Shown here: one piece after another, positions 47,686-58,685 of the stretch
Numbering within the stretch: position 1 is the first letter of the stretch
Layout of the letters: the number at the start of each line of letters is the position of its first letter
Assembly: GCA_965153455.1 (NCBI GenBank)
Contig: OZ234503.1
Location: forward strand, 5,022,001 to 5,086,000
Reading direction: 5' to 3'
DNA: 64,000 bases
From: Sphagnum compactum
Lineage: Eukaryota; Bryophyta; Sphagnopsida; Sphagnales
The notes under the pieces: generated by a model
What the model saw: the letters and a program-made list of their open reading frames with translations, nothing else
What the model was told of the DNA's origin: nothing
Databases searched by the model: none
Made by a program: the position numbers and the translations under genes

Positions 47686-48275
47686 ACTATCACTATGGCA
47701 TAACCCAGAATTTTAATTATACTTACAACTCCTTGCTGAACTTAACCTTATTCTAAATAAATGTTTCAGTTATCATTGGATTCTGTTGCCATTGGCACAC
47801 TATCATACTATCTATTTAATCGTTGAGTTGCTTAATACCTTATGTTCAACGGCCTGAAGATTTTTCTATCTCCATTAGACCTTCATTAACACCCTCTTCA
47901 ATTGCTTCGAGAATTTCTAACATGCTTGCTACTCCCTAAATACCATAACAAGACTAATGTTGTGTTGAACACCGCTAGTCTTGGTGTCTACTTCTACCCC
48001 CAACCCTCTAGAGATTTGTCGCCCTTAATTACGCAATAGAGTTTCTAAAACTATGGTTATAAGCCTTCGTTGAAGAAAAGAAGTAATCCAACTTCTTATT
48101 CATCAATAACGCATTTCAGAAAAGAAAACAAACCTCCTATGCACCCAGGGCATTCATCATTCCCAATGAAGTCGCTAAAAGCCTTTAACAACCTTATTCC
48201 ACTCAAATAACCCTGATGCAATTCTAAAAAATTGAGACTACCACACATGGTTGTGTCGGTATGGCTCACATCACA

Positions 48276-49583
48276 TCAAATCACCATCGCCTTTTTCTCT
48301 TCCATATATCTTAATTCCTTCATGAGTTTTTTCATCCATATGGCTTCCTTCGTAGCTTGCGTACTTGCCGTGTATTCGGCCTGCGTCGTCGACAAAACGA
48401 TTGTGGGTTGTCGTTTGTTACTCCAAGAAATGGCTCCACCTCCTATCATGAATACAAACCCTGTGGTGGATCTCTTATCCTCAAGGTCACCGGCCCAAAC
48501 CGCATCACAATATCCGACCAAATCTTGGGGTGGTAATCCTCCAAATCGTAATTTGAATTGCAAATTGCCTTGTTAGTATCGAAAAATGCGCTTGACCGCA
48601 ATCCAATGTTCTAGGCTTGGATTAGCCATGTGTTGACTCACCACGCTTATTGGGTATTCCAAATCCGGCCGAGTACACAACATGGCATACATCAGGGATT
48701 CCACGGCTTGTTGATAAGGAACCTTCACCATCTCATCATCCTTGTTCACATTCTTCTTCAACTTTGTCTTGGGATCAAGTGGCACTTCGATGGCTTTGCA
48801 ATCCTCCATGCGAAAGCGTTTGAGAATCTCCTTGAGATAACCAATTTGATTAATGTAAAGAAGACGTTGTGCACAATCCCTTTCCACTTCCATGCCAAGG
48901 AAGATTTGCAAATCGCCAAGATCTTTCATTTCGAACTTTCGAGAAAGTTCTTCCTTCACTTGCAAAAGCTTGTCCTTATTATTGCACACTAAGATGACAT
49001 CATCGACATAGACGACAATGAAGAATTTGACATCTCCCACTTGCGCAACGTACACGCTAGAGTCCGCATCACTCCTCACAAACTCGATGCTTTTCAAGAA
49101 AGCATCTAGCTTTTGATTCCAAGCCCTTGGAGATTGTTTCAAGCCCTACAATGATTTGTGAAGCTTACACACAAGATGTTCTCCTTCATGTGTGAAGCCT
49201 TTGGGTTATTCCATGTAGATCTCCTCTTCAAGGTCACCATTGAGAAATGTGGTTTTGACAGCTATTTGATGAATCTCCATGTCTTCAATGGTCGCTAGTG
49301 CAAGGATACAAATTGACACAAACTTTGCAATGGGTGCAAAAGTTTTGTTGTAATCGACTCCAAATGTTTGAGTGAAACCTCTTGCCACAAGTTTGGCCTT
49401 GTAATGTTCCACTTCACCATCGACCGCATATTTGATTTTGAACACCCATTTGTAAGAAATGGGCTTCCTACCCTTAACGAGTGGCACCAAAGACCAAGTG
49501 TTGTTGACAACAAAAGAATCGTATTCTTCTTGTATGGCAATCTCCCACTTCTTTGCATCTTGGCCTTTCAACGCCTCTTCCAT
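48276..49583 (-). pseudogene. Copia reverse transcriptase-RNase H of the degraded element
   Basis: Open blocks at 49206-49583 (MEEALKGQ, WVFKIKYAVDG, ARGFTQTFGVDYNKTFAP), 48573-49142 (KQSPRAWNQKLDAFL, FFIVVYVDDVILVCN, CTRPDLEYP) and 48276-48563 ([40 protein letters not shown]). Damage includes a stop after EEIYME, IHQIAVKT in place of the relative's IHQMDVKT, and D to V in CDADW. The RT active-site YVDD survives. Confidence 0.9.
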
Positions 49584-49682
49584 GGTTTAAGGTTCTTCCG
49601 AAAAAACTATGGTGGCCCATTCCACCTCTTTGGTGGCCACCCACCAATCACGAGGCCACTCTTTACGTTGTCTTTGGGGCCT

Positions 49683-50099
49683 TCATCCATCTTGTTGCGG
49701 TTCACTCAAACCCTCATCTTGTGGAGGAGCAAATTTTTTTTCCGAAAAAGAGTTTGATGTAGATTCACCACCTTCCACGTCTTCCGCTAGTCTCTCCTTC
49801 AAAGATATAGGATTGGCATTCTTAACAAGTTCATCATCATTCACAACTTCATCCACAACAACGTGTTCTACTTGGTTTGAAGGGGGTCTATTATCATGAA
49901 CACCTTTAATTTCTTCCGTCCCTTCAAGGAACACAACATCACGACTCTTGATGATTCTTTTCATTTCTACACACATTAAGCGATATGCTTTGGTCCCTTC
50001 ACAATACCCTAAAAACACACAAGGTATGGATTTGGATTCTAATTTGCTTATCTTTTCATTAGGAATCTGCGCAAATGGTTTGCAACCAAAAACTCTCAA
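49683..50099 (-). pseudogene. Copia integrase C-terminal/connection region
   Basis: Reads MRVFGCKPFAQIPNEKISKL, then CVFLGYCEGTKAYRL and the linker MKRIIKSRDVVFLEGTEEIK. The same IIKSRDVVF sequence is the point at which the younger relative joins its truncated Gag. A solo LTR (50142-50953) separates it from the integrase core. Confidence 0.85.
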
Positions 50100-50141
50100 A
50101 TGAGATACATCGGGCTTTCTATCAGTTCATGCTTCTTGCGA

Positions 50142-50953
50142 TGACGCGCTCCCAAGTTCCTTGTTTTTGGACCAAGTTGGGTCCAAAAAAGTCAAACAAC
50201 GGAACTATTTGGAACTTGGTGCATGCTCCCAGCTTCCAGCACTAAAATGGGTAGAACGGCGTGCTGAAGCTTTTGGATTGGACTAGGGTGAGGGACAAGC
50301 TTTAGTTAGTTACTCAAACCAACCAACAAGTTGGTTAGTTCACATTCGGAAGCACTTTTAATGCTAGGACAAGCCACGGGCGACCCTGGACTCACATGAC
50401 TCACCACAGCCCGGATTTGGGGGAAGCCACCACCTTCCCCCATATAGTATTCTCTGCATTACTCCACGGCATCTACATCCAAATGGCACTTTTTCCCGGG
50501 ACTCCCAAGGAGAAGTCCCGAAACTCTCTCGGTTTGGACTCCCGGGACTTTGGGAGTTCATAACTCCTTGCTCAGATCTCCGATTGGGATGAGCTCCAAA
50601 GCAAACTTGTAGCCCTCCTTGAGAGCTTTCCAACGGTATGTCGTACTCCACCTGCACACACCAAGGTCAGGTCGATTCCCGAATTTTAGTGGTCGGGAGT
50701 CAAATTGCCAATTTGACTCCCGGCCTTTCTTTTGTCCATAACTTCTGCTATAGATGTCTGAATGGCTCATGTGAGGCCATTTTCGACATCTACACGTCAA
50801 TACCTTTCCAACGATATAAAGAACATTTCAATGCAGGGTGTTTTGACCCCTGCAAACGAACTCTGAGTTTTCAGGAGTCCCAGAGGACTCCCAAGTCTCC
50901 ATTTCGGGAGTGTGAGTGTCATCCTCACACTCCTTCAAAGTGGGGTTGTGACA
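50142..50953 (-). mobile_element. Solo LTR, subfamily B copy 2, inserted in copia
   Basis: On the minus strand it runs from TGTCACAACCCCACTTTG to GGAGCGCGTCA, 812 bp. Flanks are TGCGA (50137-50141) and TGCGG (50954-50958), a 5-bp duplication with one difference. Excising it restores the expected copia coding context (..TPxEAxTDRKPDVSHLRVFG). It contains the palindrome at 50695-50721 with arms GGGAGTCAAATTG and complement. Confidence 0.9.
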
Positions 50954-51059
50954 TGCGGCGTCTTTGAATTAAGAACTTTAGTTGGGCAGCGATTCTTAAT
51001 GTAAACTGCCGTGTTCACCACTTTCGCCTAGAACTCCAAGTCAAGTCCTTGTGCACAAA

Positions 51060-51395
51060 TCATGCTCCTAGCGCATTCCATGATGGTCCTATTGGTTCGT
51101 TCCGCAACTCCATTTGTTGTGGTGTGTAAGGTGCATTTGTTTGTCGTTGGATTCCACATTCACACAAAAAGTCATCAAAGTTTTTGGACACAAATTCTCC
51201 TCTGTTGTCGAATTGCAAGGTTTGGATCTTCATGCCGGTTTGATTCTCCACCAAGGCCTTGTATGCCTTGAATTTGTCAAACATTTCACCTTTCGCTTTC
51301 AAAAGGTAAACGCGAGTTTTCCTCGAGAAGTCATCGATGAAGGTGACAAAGTATTGTGCTCCACCACGAGATGTGGTCTTCATCGGTCCGCACAC
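51060..51395 (-). pseudogene. Copia integrase core fragment
   Basis: Reads GGAQYFVTFIDDFSRKTRVY, FKAYKALVENQTG, LQFDNRGEFVSKNFDDFL and QRQTNAPYTPQQ. The two catalytic Asp positions (FIDDFS and QFDN) are present; the third acidic residue lies in a damaged stretch. It is flanked by two solo-LTR insertions. Confidence 0.88.
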
Positions 51396-51403
51396 ATCAC
51401 TAT

Positions 51404-52222
51404 TGACGCGCCCTTAAGTTCCTTGTTACACCCAAAAAGGGTCCAACTATGTTAAAGAGTGGAAGTAGTTAGAACTTAGTGCCACTCCCAACTTCCAGCA
51501 CTAAAGAGGGTGAGAGGGGCATACTGAAAGCTCCAGGATTAGATGAGGAAGAGGGAAAATGTATTTAATTACTTGGTCCTCCATCAAATCCAACCAACAA
51601 GTTAGTTAGACCACATTCAGAAACACTCTTGGTGTTGGGACAAGTCACGGGCAACACGGACTCACTTGACTCACCACGGCCCAAACTCGGGGCAAGCCAC
51701 CACCTTCCCCCATATAGTATTTTCTGCGATTCCCCACGGCACCTACATTCGAATGGCTTTTAGTCCCGGAACTGCCACGGAGGAGTCCCGAAAGTGTCTC
51801 GGTTTGGACTCCTGGGACTTTGGAAGCTCATAACTCCCAGCTCAGACCTCTGATTGGGATGAGATCTAAAGCAAACTTGTAGCTCTCCTCAAGAGGTTTC
51901 CAATGGTGTGTTGCACTCCACCTGCACACACCGAGATCGGGTCGATTCCCGACTTTTAGTGGTCAAGAGTCAAATTGCCAATTTGACTCCCGGCCCTTCT
52001 TTCGACCATAACTTGTGCTATAGATGTCTGAATGTTCAAGCAAAGCCATTTTCGACATCTACACTTCAAGACCTTTCCAACGGTATAAAAAAACCTCAAT
52101 GCAAGGTGTTTTGACCCCTACAATCAAGCTCTGAGTTTTCGGGAGCCCCAGAGGACTCCAAGTTCCCACTTTTGGGAGCGTGAATTTCATCCTCACACTT
52201 GCCTCAAAGTGGGGTTGCGACA
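51404..52222 (-). mobile_element. Solo LTR, subfamily B copy 3, inserted in copia
   Basis: On the minus strand it runs from TGTCGCAACCCCACTTTGAG to GGGCGCGTCA, 819 bp. Flanks are ACTAT (51399-51403) and GCTAT (52223-52227), a 5-bp duplication with one change. It lies only 450 bp from copy 2, in the same orientation. Confidence 0.9.
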
Positions 52223-52252
52223 GCTATGCACAAGTTCCAAAAGCCTGGAAGC

Positions 52253-53005
52253 TCAAGTTGTTTCATCTTTAGGAAAATATGTCCTTTGATGTTTGCCTTC
52301 AATGCAAGCTTCACACACATGGTCCAATGGCATTTCTTTCAAAGTCATGCCATTGACCATTGTCTCCAACTTCTTAAGACTCGCCATGTTGAGGTGGCGG
52401 AGTCGTTGGTGCCAAAGCGTAGCTTCTTCATTCGAAGACTTTGCCACATTCGCACTCTCCTTTCGAACATTGACGTTGAGAAGATAAAAGTTTTTCTCCC
52501 TACGTGTTTCCGCCACAACGGTTCCATGGACATTGTTCACCTTACAACCATCCTTGTCAAACTCCACTTTCAAGCCCTCCGAAATGAGTTTGCTAACTGA
52601 AATGAGACTATTCTTCGTTTTGGGAACATGAAGAATTTGAATGATGGTTGTAAGCAATAATTTACCTCTAACTTGCATTGTGGCCTTAATGTTCCCTTTG
52701 CTAATGGCCTCCAAAATGGTGTCATCTCCCATGTACACCTTTCGTGGAACGATGGATTTGTAAGTGGTGAACCACTCTCGTCCGAATGTCATGTGTTGTG
52801 TTGCGCCGGAATCAATGATCCAATCGTACGTCGTATGATCATTAGCACCCAAGGCGGTAACAAACAGTTGTTCTTGATCTTCACAAGCTTGGTTTACCTT
52901 TTCTTTCTCATCGCTCTTCTTCTTCAAACAATTCCTCACAAAATGTCCGGGTTTTTTACAATAAAAGCAAAGCTTTTCGTTTGCCTTATGAGTTTTGTTA
53001 AGCAA
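52253..53005 (-). pseudogene. Copia zinc knuckle, protease and pre-integrase block
   Basis: A 250-codon open block. Zinc knuckle CFYCKKPGHFVRNC (C-x2-C-x4-H-x4-C), aspartic protease motif WIIDSGATQHMT, ILHVPKTKNSLISVSKL, then the pre-integrase LWHQRLRHLNMASLKKL with CEACIEGK. This part is well preserved although the element as a whole is broken. Confidence 0.93.
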
Positions 53006-53031
53006 TGCGGCATTTTTCGTACTTTCACTTT

Positions 53032-53606
53032 CTATCTTTTGGACACCTCATGAAGCAATCGAACAACAATGAATTGAAGGTGAACATCCTTGGTGGACAT
53101 GGACTTTAAACTCGTGACCAAGTTATCAAAAGATAGGGGAAGGCTCATGAAAAGTACCATGTACACATTTTCATCTTCAATCTTCACCTCAATGGAACGT
53201 AATTGGTCCGCAAGTGCCTTCACCTCGCCTTGTGCGCAAGCAAGTCTTCCTCTTCTTGCATTTTGATGGTGAAGAACCTCCTTCGAAGAAACAATTTGAT
53301 TCCGATAGTCTTGGCTTCGTGCACACCGTAAAGTGTCTCCCAAGCGCTTTTGACATTTTTGCAATATTGAACATGTGCAAGTTGTGCATCCGTGAGATGT
53401 TCACAAAGTAATGCAAATGCCTTGGTCGCCTTTTCGTTATAATCCGTGATTTGATGTTCATCATCAGGAATTGTTGCACTCCCATCAACAAACTTCCAAA
53501 GCCCATGCTTGGAAAGCATCATGCGCATCTTGAACTTCCAAAGGTGAAAGTTGCCACCATCAAACTTTTCCATGACTTTCAAAGACTCCATTTGGAAGGA
53601 TGACAT
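53032..53606 (-). pseudogene. Copia Gag N-terminal region
   Basis: The start is set at MSSFQMESLKVMEKFDGG (53606), shared with the younger relative. It continues WKFKMRMMLSKHGLWKFVDG, ALLCEHLTDAQLAHVQ, a frameshift, then SLPLSFDNLVTSLKSM. This is the gag-polypeptide (UBN2-like) domain of plant copia elements. Confidence 0.9.
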
Positions 53607-54130
53607 TTTGTTGAACACAAATGGTAAAACAATCACTCTATGTTTTTTCTATTCGAATGAAGTGCAAGTGGGAAGATTTCAAGTTGAAAAACTTGCTAAT
53701 GTTTGAAGACCTCACTTGAAACTTGAAGCTTTCAACAACTTGAAAAACCTGTCTTAGACACACGTTAAACTTCAACGTTGAAACTTTCAACAACTCGAAG
53801 AACTCTCTTCCACAAACTTTCTCAAACATCAACGTTGAAACCCTCAACAACTTGAGGAACTCTCTTCCACACACTTTGAACTTAAAACTTGAAACTTAAA
53901 GACTTGAAGAACACTTTTCCACACTTGAGAACTTAAAACACTTCAAAGAAATCTCTTCCACACCTCCCACTCACTTGGAAAAGTTGCAAGCTCCTTGTAT
54001 GCCATCACTTGGAAATGAACTCCCACTCACTTTGCAAACTAAAAACCTTCTCTCAAAAGGATTCTCTCCTTTTTCTTTTAATGAAATACAAGCTCAAAAC
54101 CTTTCTCTTGCTTGGAGTGGGCCCATAACC

Positions 54131-54515
54131 TATTGGAAACAACTTGAAAACAAGCAAGAAATGAAAGATTCAAGGTTCATGAAATGGAACAATTGTATTA
54201 ACTAACAAGAAGATTACAAAGGTTGTATGCTTCAAATGCTACAATCACAAAACTATGACTTGCAACAACTAACAAAGCTTGAAGGTTCTATGTGCACTCA
54301 AAAACCATGAAAGGAGAGAATGAAAGACTCCTCAAAACCACTTCAATATATACTATCTCCTAGCCCTAAAGTAGTCGCCACTTAACCCTAACATAGCCGC
54401 CGCCACCAAACCCTAGCCCTAGCTACTATAAGGATGTGAATACTATTCATCCTTTTGATGAATGTTTAACACATTCATCAACATTGGGAATTAGAAACGA
54501 ATAGTATTTCTAACA
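54131..54515 (-). repeat. 5' LTR of the degraded copia element
   Basis: On the minus strand it begins TGTTAGAAATAC (at 54515) and ends TTCCAATA (54131), followed by GGTTATGGGCCCA, the presumed primer-binding region shared with the relative. It is 385 bp against 421-438 bp in the younger element, mainly from fewer AGGGTTT-type repeats. Confidence 0.88.
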
Positions 54516-57500
54516 GAAGATTTATGACCAACTTTACAAGACTTTGAGTTGTCAATCCTCATGTTCTTTAACATGCATCACAAGATCTGTAGTAATCAAT
54601 GGAGCTCTTTGAGCTTAGTGGAGCCGGGGAGGTTTCGCGCAAGCTTGACATCAATCTCATGCACAAACTATCTAGTAGTCTATTTGCACTCAAACTTGAA
54701 GAACCTAAACCAAAAAGCAGATGCATGTATGGTATTTTGCCTGTGGCGTTTACAAAGGTCGACAAAATTCATGTTTTTTTGGTTGATTTACTGAAACGAT
54801 TAAATGCAAAGGTTTTTGTGTATGGAAACCCAAAAAAACCAAGCTTTCTAATAAGCTCATAGGGCTTTGATTCAACATGGAAGATCGGTGGGTTATAACA
54901 CTGGAAACACATGATGCCATCATTGCAACCAAATGTGACTTGCAGAGGTTGGCATGTGATATTTTCTTACTCAAAAAATAGGTATCCATGTATTCTAACA
55001 TCTTGACTTTACACAACATTTGTCTTTATTCTTGTTGTTGTAAAGAGCTTTTAGGAGTCTATATGTTTGAGGGGTTTTTTTTGTTAATGAAATTGTTGTC
55101 TTTTTGCAAATATGGATCCAAACCCTAGAGCTTGAAGTTCAAGCTACATCAAGTTTGTTTGTTTTGGGATTTTTTCTTTTATTGATGAAATTGTTGTCGA
55201 TTTTGCAAATGTAGATCCCAACCCTAAAGCTTGAACTTCAAGTTGTGTCGAGTGCAAAGAACTGATTTCAAGCAGAAGAATAGTGGTATACAATGAATTT
55301 GTGACATTAGAGGGTGTGCAAAAGCGGGCTCTAATGGTTGAGGTTTTATTTGCAAAAATTGAAATGGAGTGCATGAAAATTGAAAACCTCAAGAAATCCA
55401 AATGTTGGAGGTTAAAGAAAAAGTTATTAAAAGATAGCTTGAGGCCATGAAAAAGATGGGGGGTAATTCATTTTGGCCTAAACCCATCCTTCATCCAAAT
55501 GTAGAGGAAAATTCTGATTAACTAGCTATAGGATACATACAAATCAAACCTTTCTAGTTTTGTGCTTATGGTTTTCATTGTAATGATATAATAGTAACAT
55601 CTTGTACACATACCTTTCACCCTTTTGTTTATTTGAGATATTGAGGGACAACAACTCATGTTTTATATGTGGGCAAGTGTTACATCTTGGTTGGTGGCAC
55701 AGTTTTGGGTTTTATGATGAGGATGATGATATGAGAAAATGAGCAGATGACATGGGACTTGAAAATCAATGGGGGGGGTATGAAAGCATCCTTTCAAGAA
55801 ACAACCTTTTGGTATTGTTACCTTCCTTGGTACACACATAAAACCTTGTTTTTTGTTTGAACTTTTTCTTAAATTAAACATTAGATCCTAGTTAAACTTT
55901 GTAGATTATGATTCCAATCAAAATTGTTTCAATGGTTGTTTCCAGTACACCACTATGTTTTAGAAAGAATGGATGCATTAGGAGTAGGCAGCAATTGGTG
56001 GATGGGGTGATTATGGTTAGGCAAGACCACATTTAATTTGATGCTATGGTTTTCAATCCATGAACCCACTTTGCTAGTTTGGAATACCTCTGGACTAGTA
56101 GTATTTGTGGTCGTTGGAGTGGTTTTCTCATTACACCTAGTTGTACATTCGTTAGTTTGGTTCTTGCATGTTTAAAGGGTGAATGCATGGTAGGGTGGAC
56201 CAATTTGGAACTAACGCAACCCACTTTTATGCTACCTAGGTGCCATTTTAATTACCTTGTTGTTTTGTACAAATTGGAATTGTTAAATGAGACATTTTCT
56301 TAGATTATAGACTTCAACATCTACATAATGCAATTTATTTTGATACAAAATTGTTCCAATTGTAAGAGTTATGGACTTTTGAAATTGAAAATAAGGGTGT
56401 GTAATGCTGACTATATTTATGTTATGGATTTTGGTTTGGTTTTCTAATGTACATAAAAACATCTAGTGGACTTGGTTTTAGATAGAAAATATAATAATGA
56501 AAACAAGATTCAAAAGTTTTGGCTTATATCTAATGAAGTTTATGAGTTATGGACTTTTATATAATGAAAAAACCCAATTATTTTTCAAAAGTTCATATCT
56601 ATTTGTTAAAACCATGATGTTGAAATTTTGTAGATAGGTCTCAATAAATGAACCTTACAATGGTAAAATTTTGAATGGAAAAAAATCCCTTGGATTTGGC
56701 AAAATAGTGTTTTAGGGCATTAGGGTTAGTTTGCTGGAATGACATCACTTTGGGAAGGGTGACATCATTTAGTTGTGGCCTTCTAGGTTTTGAGGGTGGG
56801 TCCAACGATTTTCGGTTTAAAGGATTTGAAACCACATGAAGAATGTTATAAAATTGCCACATTCTTAGGGATGTTACACCTATATGGTTAGGGCACATGC
56901 ACCTATAAAAACATTTCACAAGGCCAACAAACTAGGGCACACTGTGAACACAACAAGGTGGTCTATTGGTCATCAACCTAGGTTCATCACAACAATAAGC
57001 AATGGGACATCGTGGTGATCAAATCCAGACGTATTTGCAACTACAACTTCTAGTACAACCTTAACCCTTGTTACCCAAATTTAATAATAAGTGACCTAAT
57101 AGGTTATAAATTTAAGTAGGCTATTAAACTTAACAAGTGATATAACCTAACATATTTTGATTTTGTGTTTCTATTTCACTTTGGAACATGAAGAATTTTT
57201 TTTTAGCCAACTTTCTTAAAGCTTTGAATAATCTGAGTACATGTTAGTTTAGGAATTATAGTCAATTTTAAATTATTAGAGTTTGGATGTACTTGTTGTT
57301 GTTTAAGAACCTATTGTTGGAGAAATTAGAAGTTGCCTTAATGGGAATATAAAAACCCATTAACCTTAACTAAAACCTAATTGACATGTCCGGGGAAACC
57401 AAAAATAAGTAAGACCTATTCAATGATTAGGATTGGGTAATAATCTTGTCCCATGTCCGGCCATAAACCACACAATCACAACGCCCATGTTCATTATGGC

Positions 57501-57599
57501 AATAATGGCATGCATGGGAAGGCACATAGGCTTTCACCTAAAGTTTCACACTAAATAGTAAGCATAAACTACTATGAGATCAACCTGAGAACATGTGCT
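54516..57599. other. No confident gene; decayed repeats
   Basis: A + strand frame at 54599-54862 (FALKLEEPKPKSRCMYGILP, then DKIHVFLVDLLKRL) is open but of unknown family. At about 55080-55160 and 55179-55255 there are two diverged copies, ~99 bp apart, of AATTGTTGTC..TGCAAATNTNGATCC..CCTANAGCTTGAA. The rest is AT-rich and unassigned, including a promoter-like CACCTATAAAAAC near 56900. Confidence 0.45.
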
Positions 57600-58020
57600 T
57601 GTTAGAAATACTATTCGTTTCTAATTCCCAATGTTCATGAATGTGTGAAACATTCATCAAAAGGATGAATAGTATTCACATCCTTGTAGTAGTTAGGTTA
57701 GGGTTTAGAAGTGGAGACTACTTAGGGTTTGGCGGCGGCTAGGGTTAGGGTTTGGTGGCGGCTAGGGTTAGGGTTAAGTGGCGGCTACTTTAGGGTTAAG
57801 AGATAGTATATAATGGAGTGCTTTTGAGTTGTCTTTCATTCTCTCCTTTCATGGTTTTTGAGTGCACATAGAACCATCAACCTTTGTTAGTTGTTGCAAG
57901 CCATAGTTTTGTGATTGTAGCATTTGAAGCATACCTTTGTAATCTTCTTGTAATACATTTGTTCCATTTCATGAACCTTGAAGCTTTCATTTCTTGCTTG
58001 TTTTCAAGTTGTTTCCAATA
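57600..58020 (+). repeat. 5' LTR of the young copia derivative
   Basis: 421 bp. It carries AGGGTTTGGCGGCGGCTAGG-type units and GGTTAGGGTT telomere-like words in U3, and AGATAGTATATAATGGAG as the likely TATA region near 57800-57815. Confidence 0.93.
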
Positions 58021-58685
58021 GGTTATGGGCCCACACCAAGCAAGAAAAAGGACATTGTGTTCCAACAAGAAGTAGTGAAAGGTTTTGAGCTTGTATTGCA
58101 TAGGAAAAAGGGGAGAATCCTTTTGAGGCAGTTCTTAGTTTGCAAAGTGAGTGGGAGTTCATTTCCAAGTGGTGGCATACAAAGGAGCTTGCAACTTTTC
58201 CAAGTGAGTGGGAGGTGTGGAAGAGACTTCTTCAAAGTGTTGTAAGTTCTTAAGTGTGGAAGAGTGTTATTCAAGTTTCAAGTTTTAAGTTCAAAAGTGT
58301 GAAAGAGAGTTCTTCAAGTTTTGAAGGTTTCCAACATTGAAGTTTGAGGTGTAAGAGAAGTTTTTCAAGTTTCTTGTAAAGGTGTTAGGAAAACTTGTTT
58401 TTTTTAAAGTTTTGGAAAGTGTTTGCTTGTACAACATAGAAAGGGAGAATCCTTTTGAGGCAAGGCTTTTAGTTTGCAAGGTTGCAAAGAGAGTAATAGT
58501 CTTTCCAAGTGAGTGGGAGGTGTGGAAGAGATTTCTTCAAGGTGTTGTAAGTTTTTCAAGTGTGAAAAACTTGGTTTTGAAAGTATCAAGTTTCAAAGTG
58601 AAAGTGTTTGGAAGAGAGCTCTTTTAATTGTTCAAAACTTCAACTTTCAAGTTTGAGAGTGTTTGTTGTAGCATTTGTGTTCAAA

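Larger units (their letters stand above)
46098..48270 (+). mobile_element. 2.17-kb LTR-type insertion carrying its own ORF (family unknown)
   Basis: The insertion interrupts copia RNase H. TCACA occurs at 46093-46097 and again at 48271-48275. Between them the sequence runs from TGTGAGGCGACT to ATGGCTCACA, i.e. TG..CA ends with a 5-bp duplication, and removing it restores the RNase H sequence of the relative. This signature is that of an LTR, and I see no second copy of either end inside, so it is best read as a long solo LTR. Plus orientation is inferred from the CCAAT, TATA, ORF and AATAAA order. Alternatively it is a non-autonomous element with very diverged LTRs. Confidence 0.7.
45745..54515 (-). 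mobile_element. Degraded full-length Ty1/copia retrotransposon with nested insertions
   Basis: On the minus strand the order is 5' LTR, gag, protease, integrase, reverse transcriptase, RNase H and truncated 3' LTR, which is the copia order. It is the same family as the element at 57600-61210: same LTR, same Gag start and same post-LTR sequence GGTTATGGGCCCA. Three insertions interrupt it: 46098-48270 in the RNase H region, 50142-50953 in the integrase C-terminal region and 51404-52222 between pre-integrase and integrase core. Stops and frameshifts also break the ORF, so it cannot be autonomous. The A-rich 5' leader at 53640-54130 holds degenerate CTTGAA/CTCTTCCACA repeats. Confidence 0.9.
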
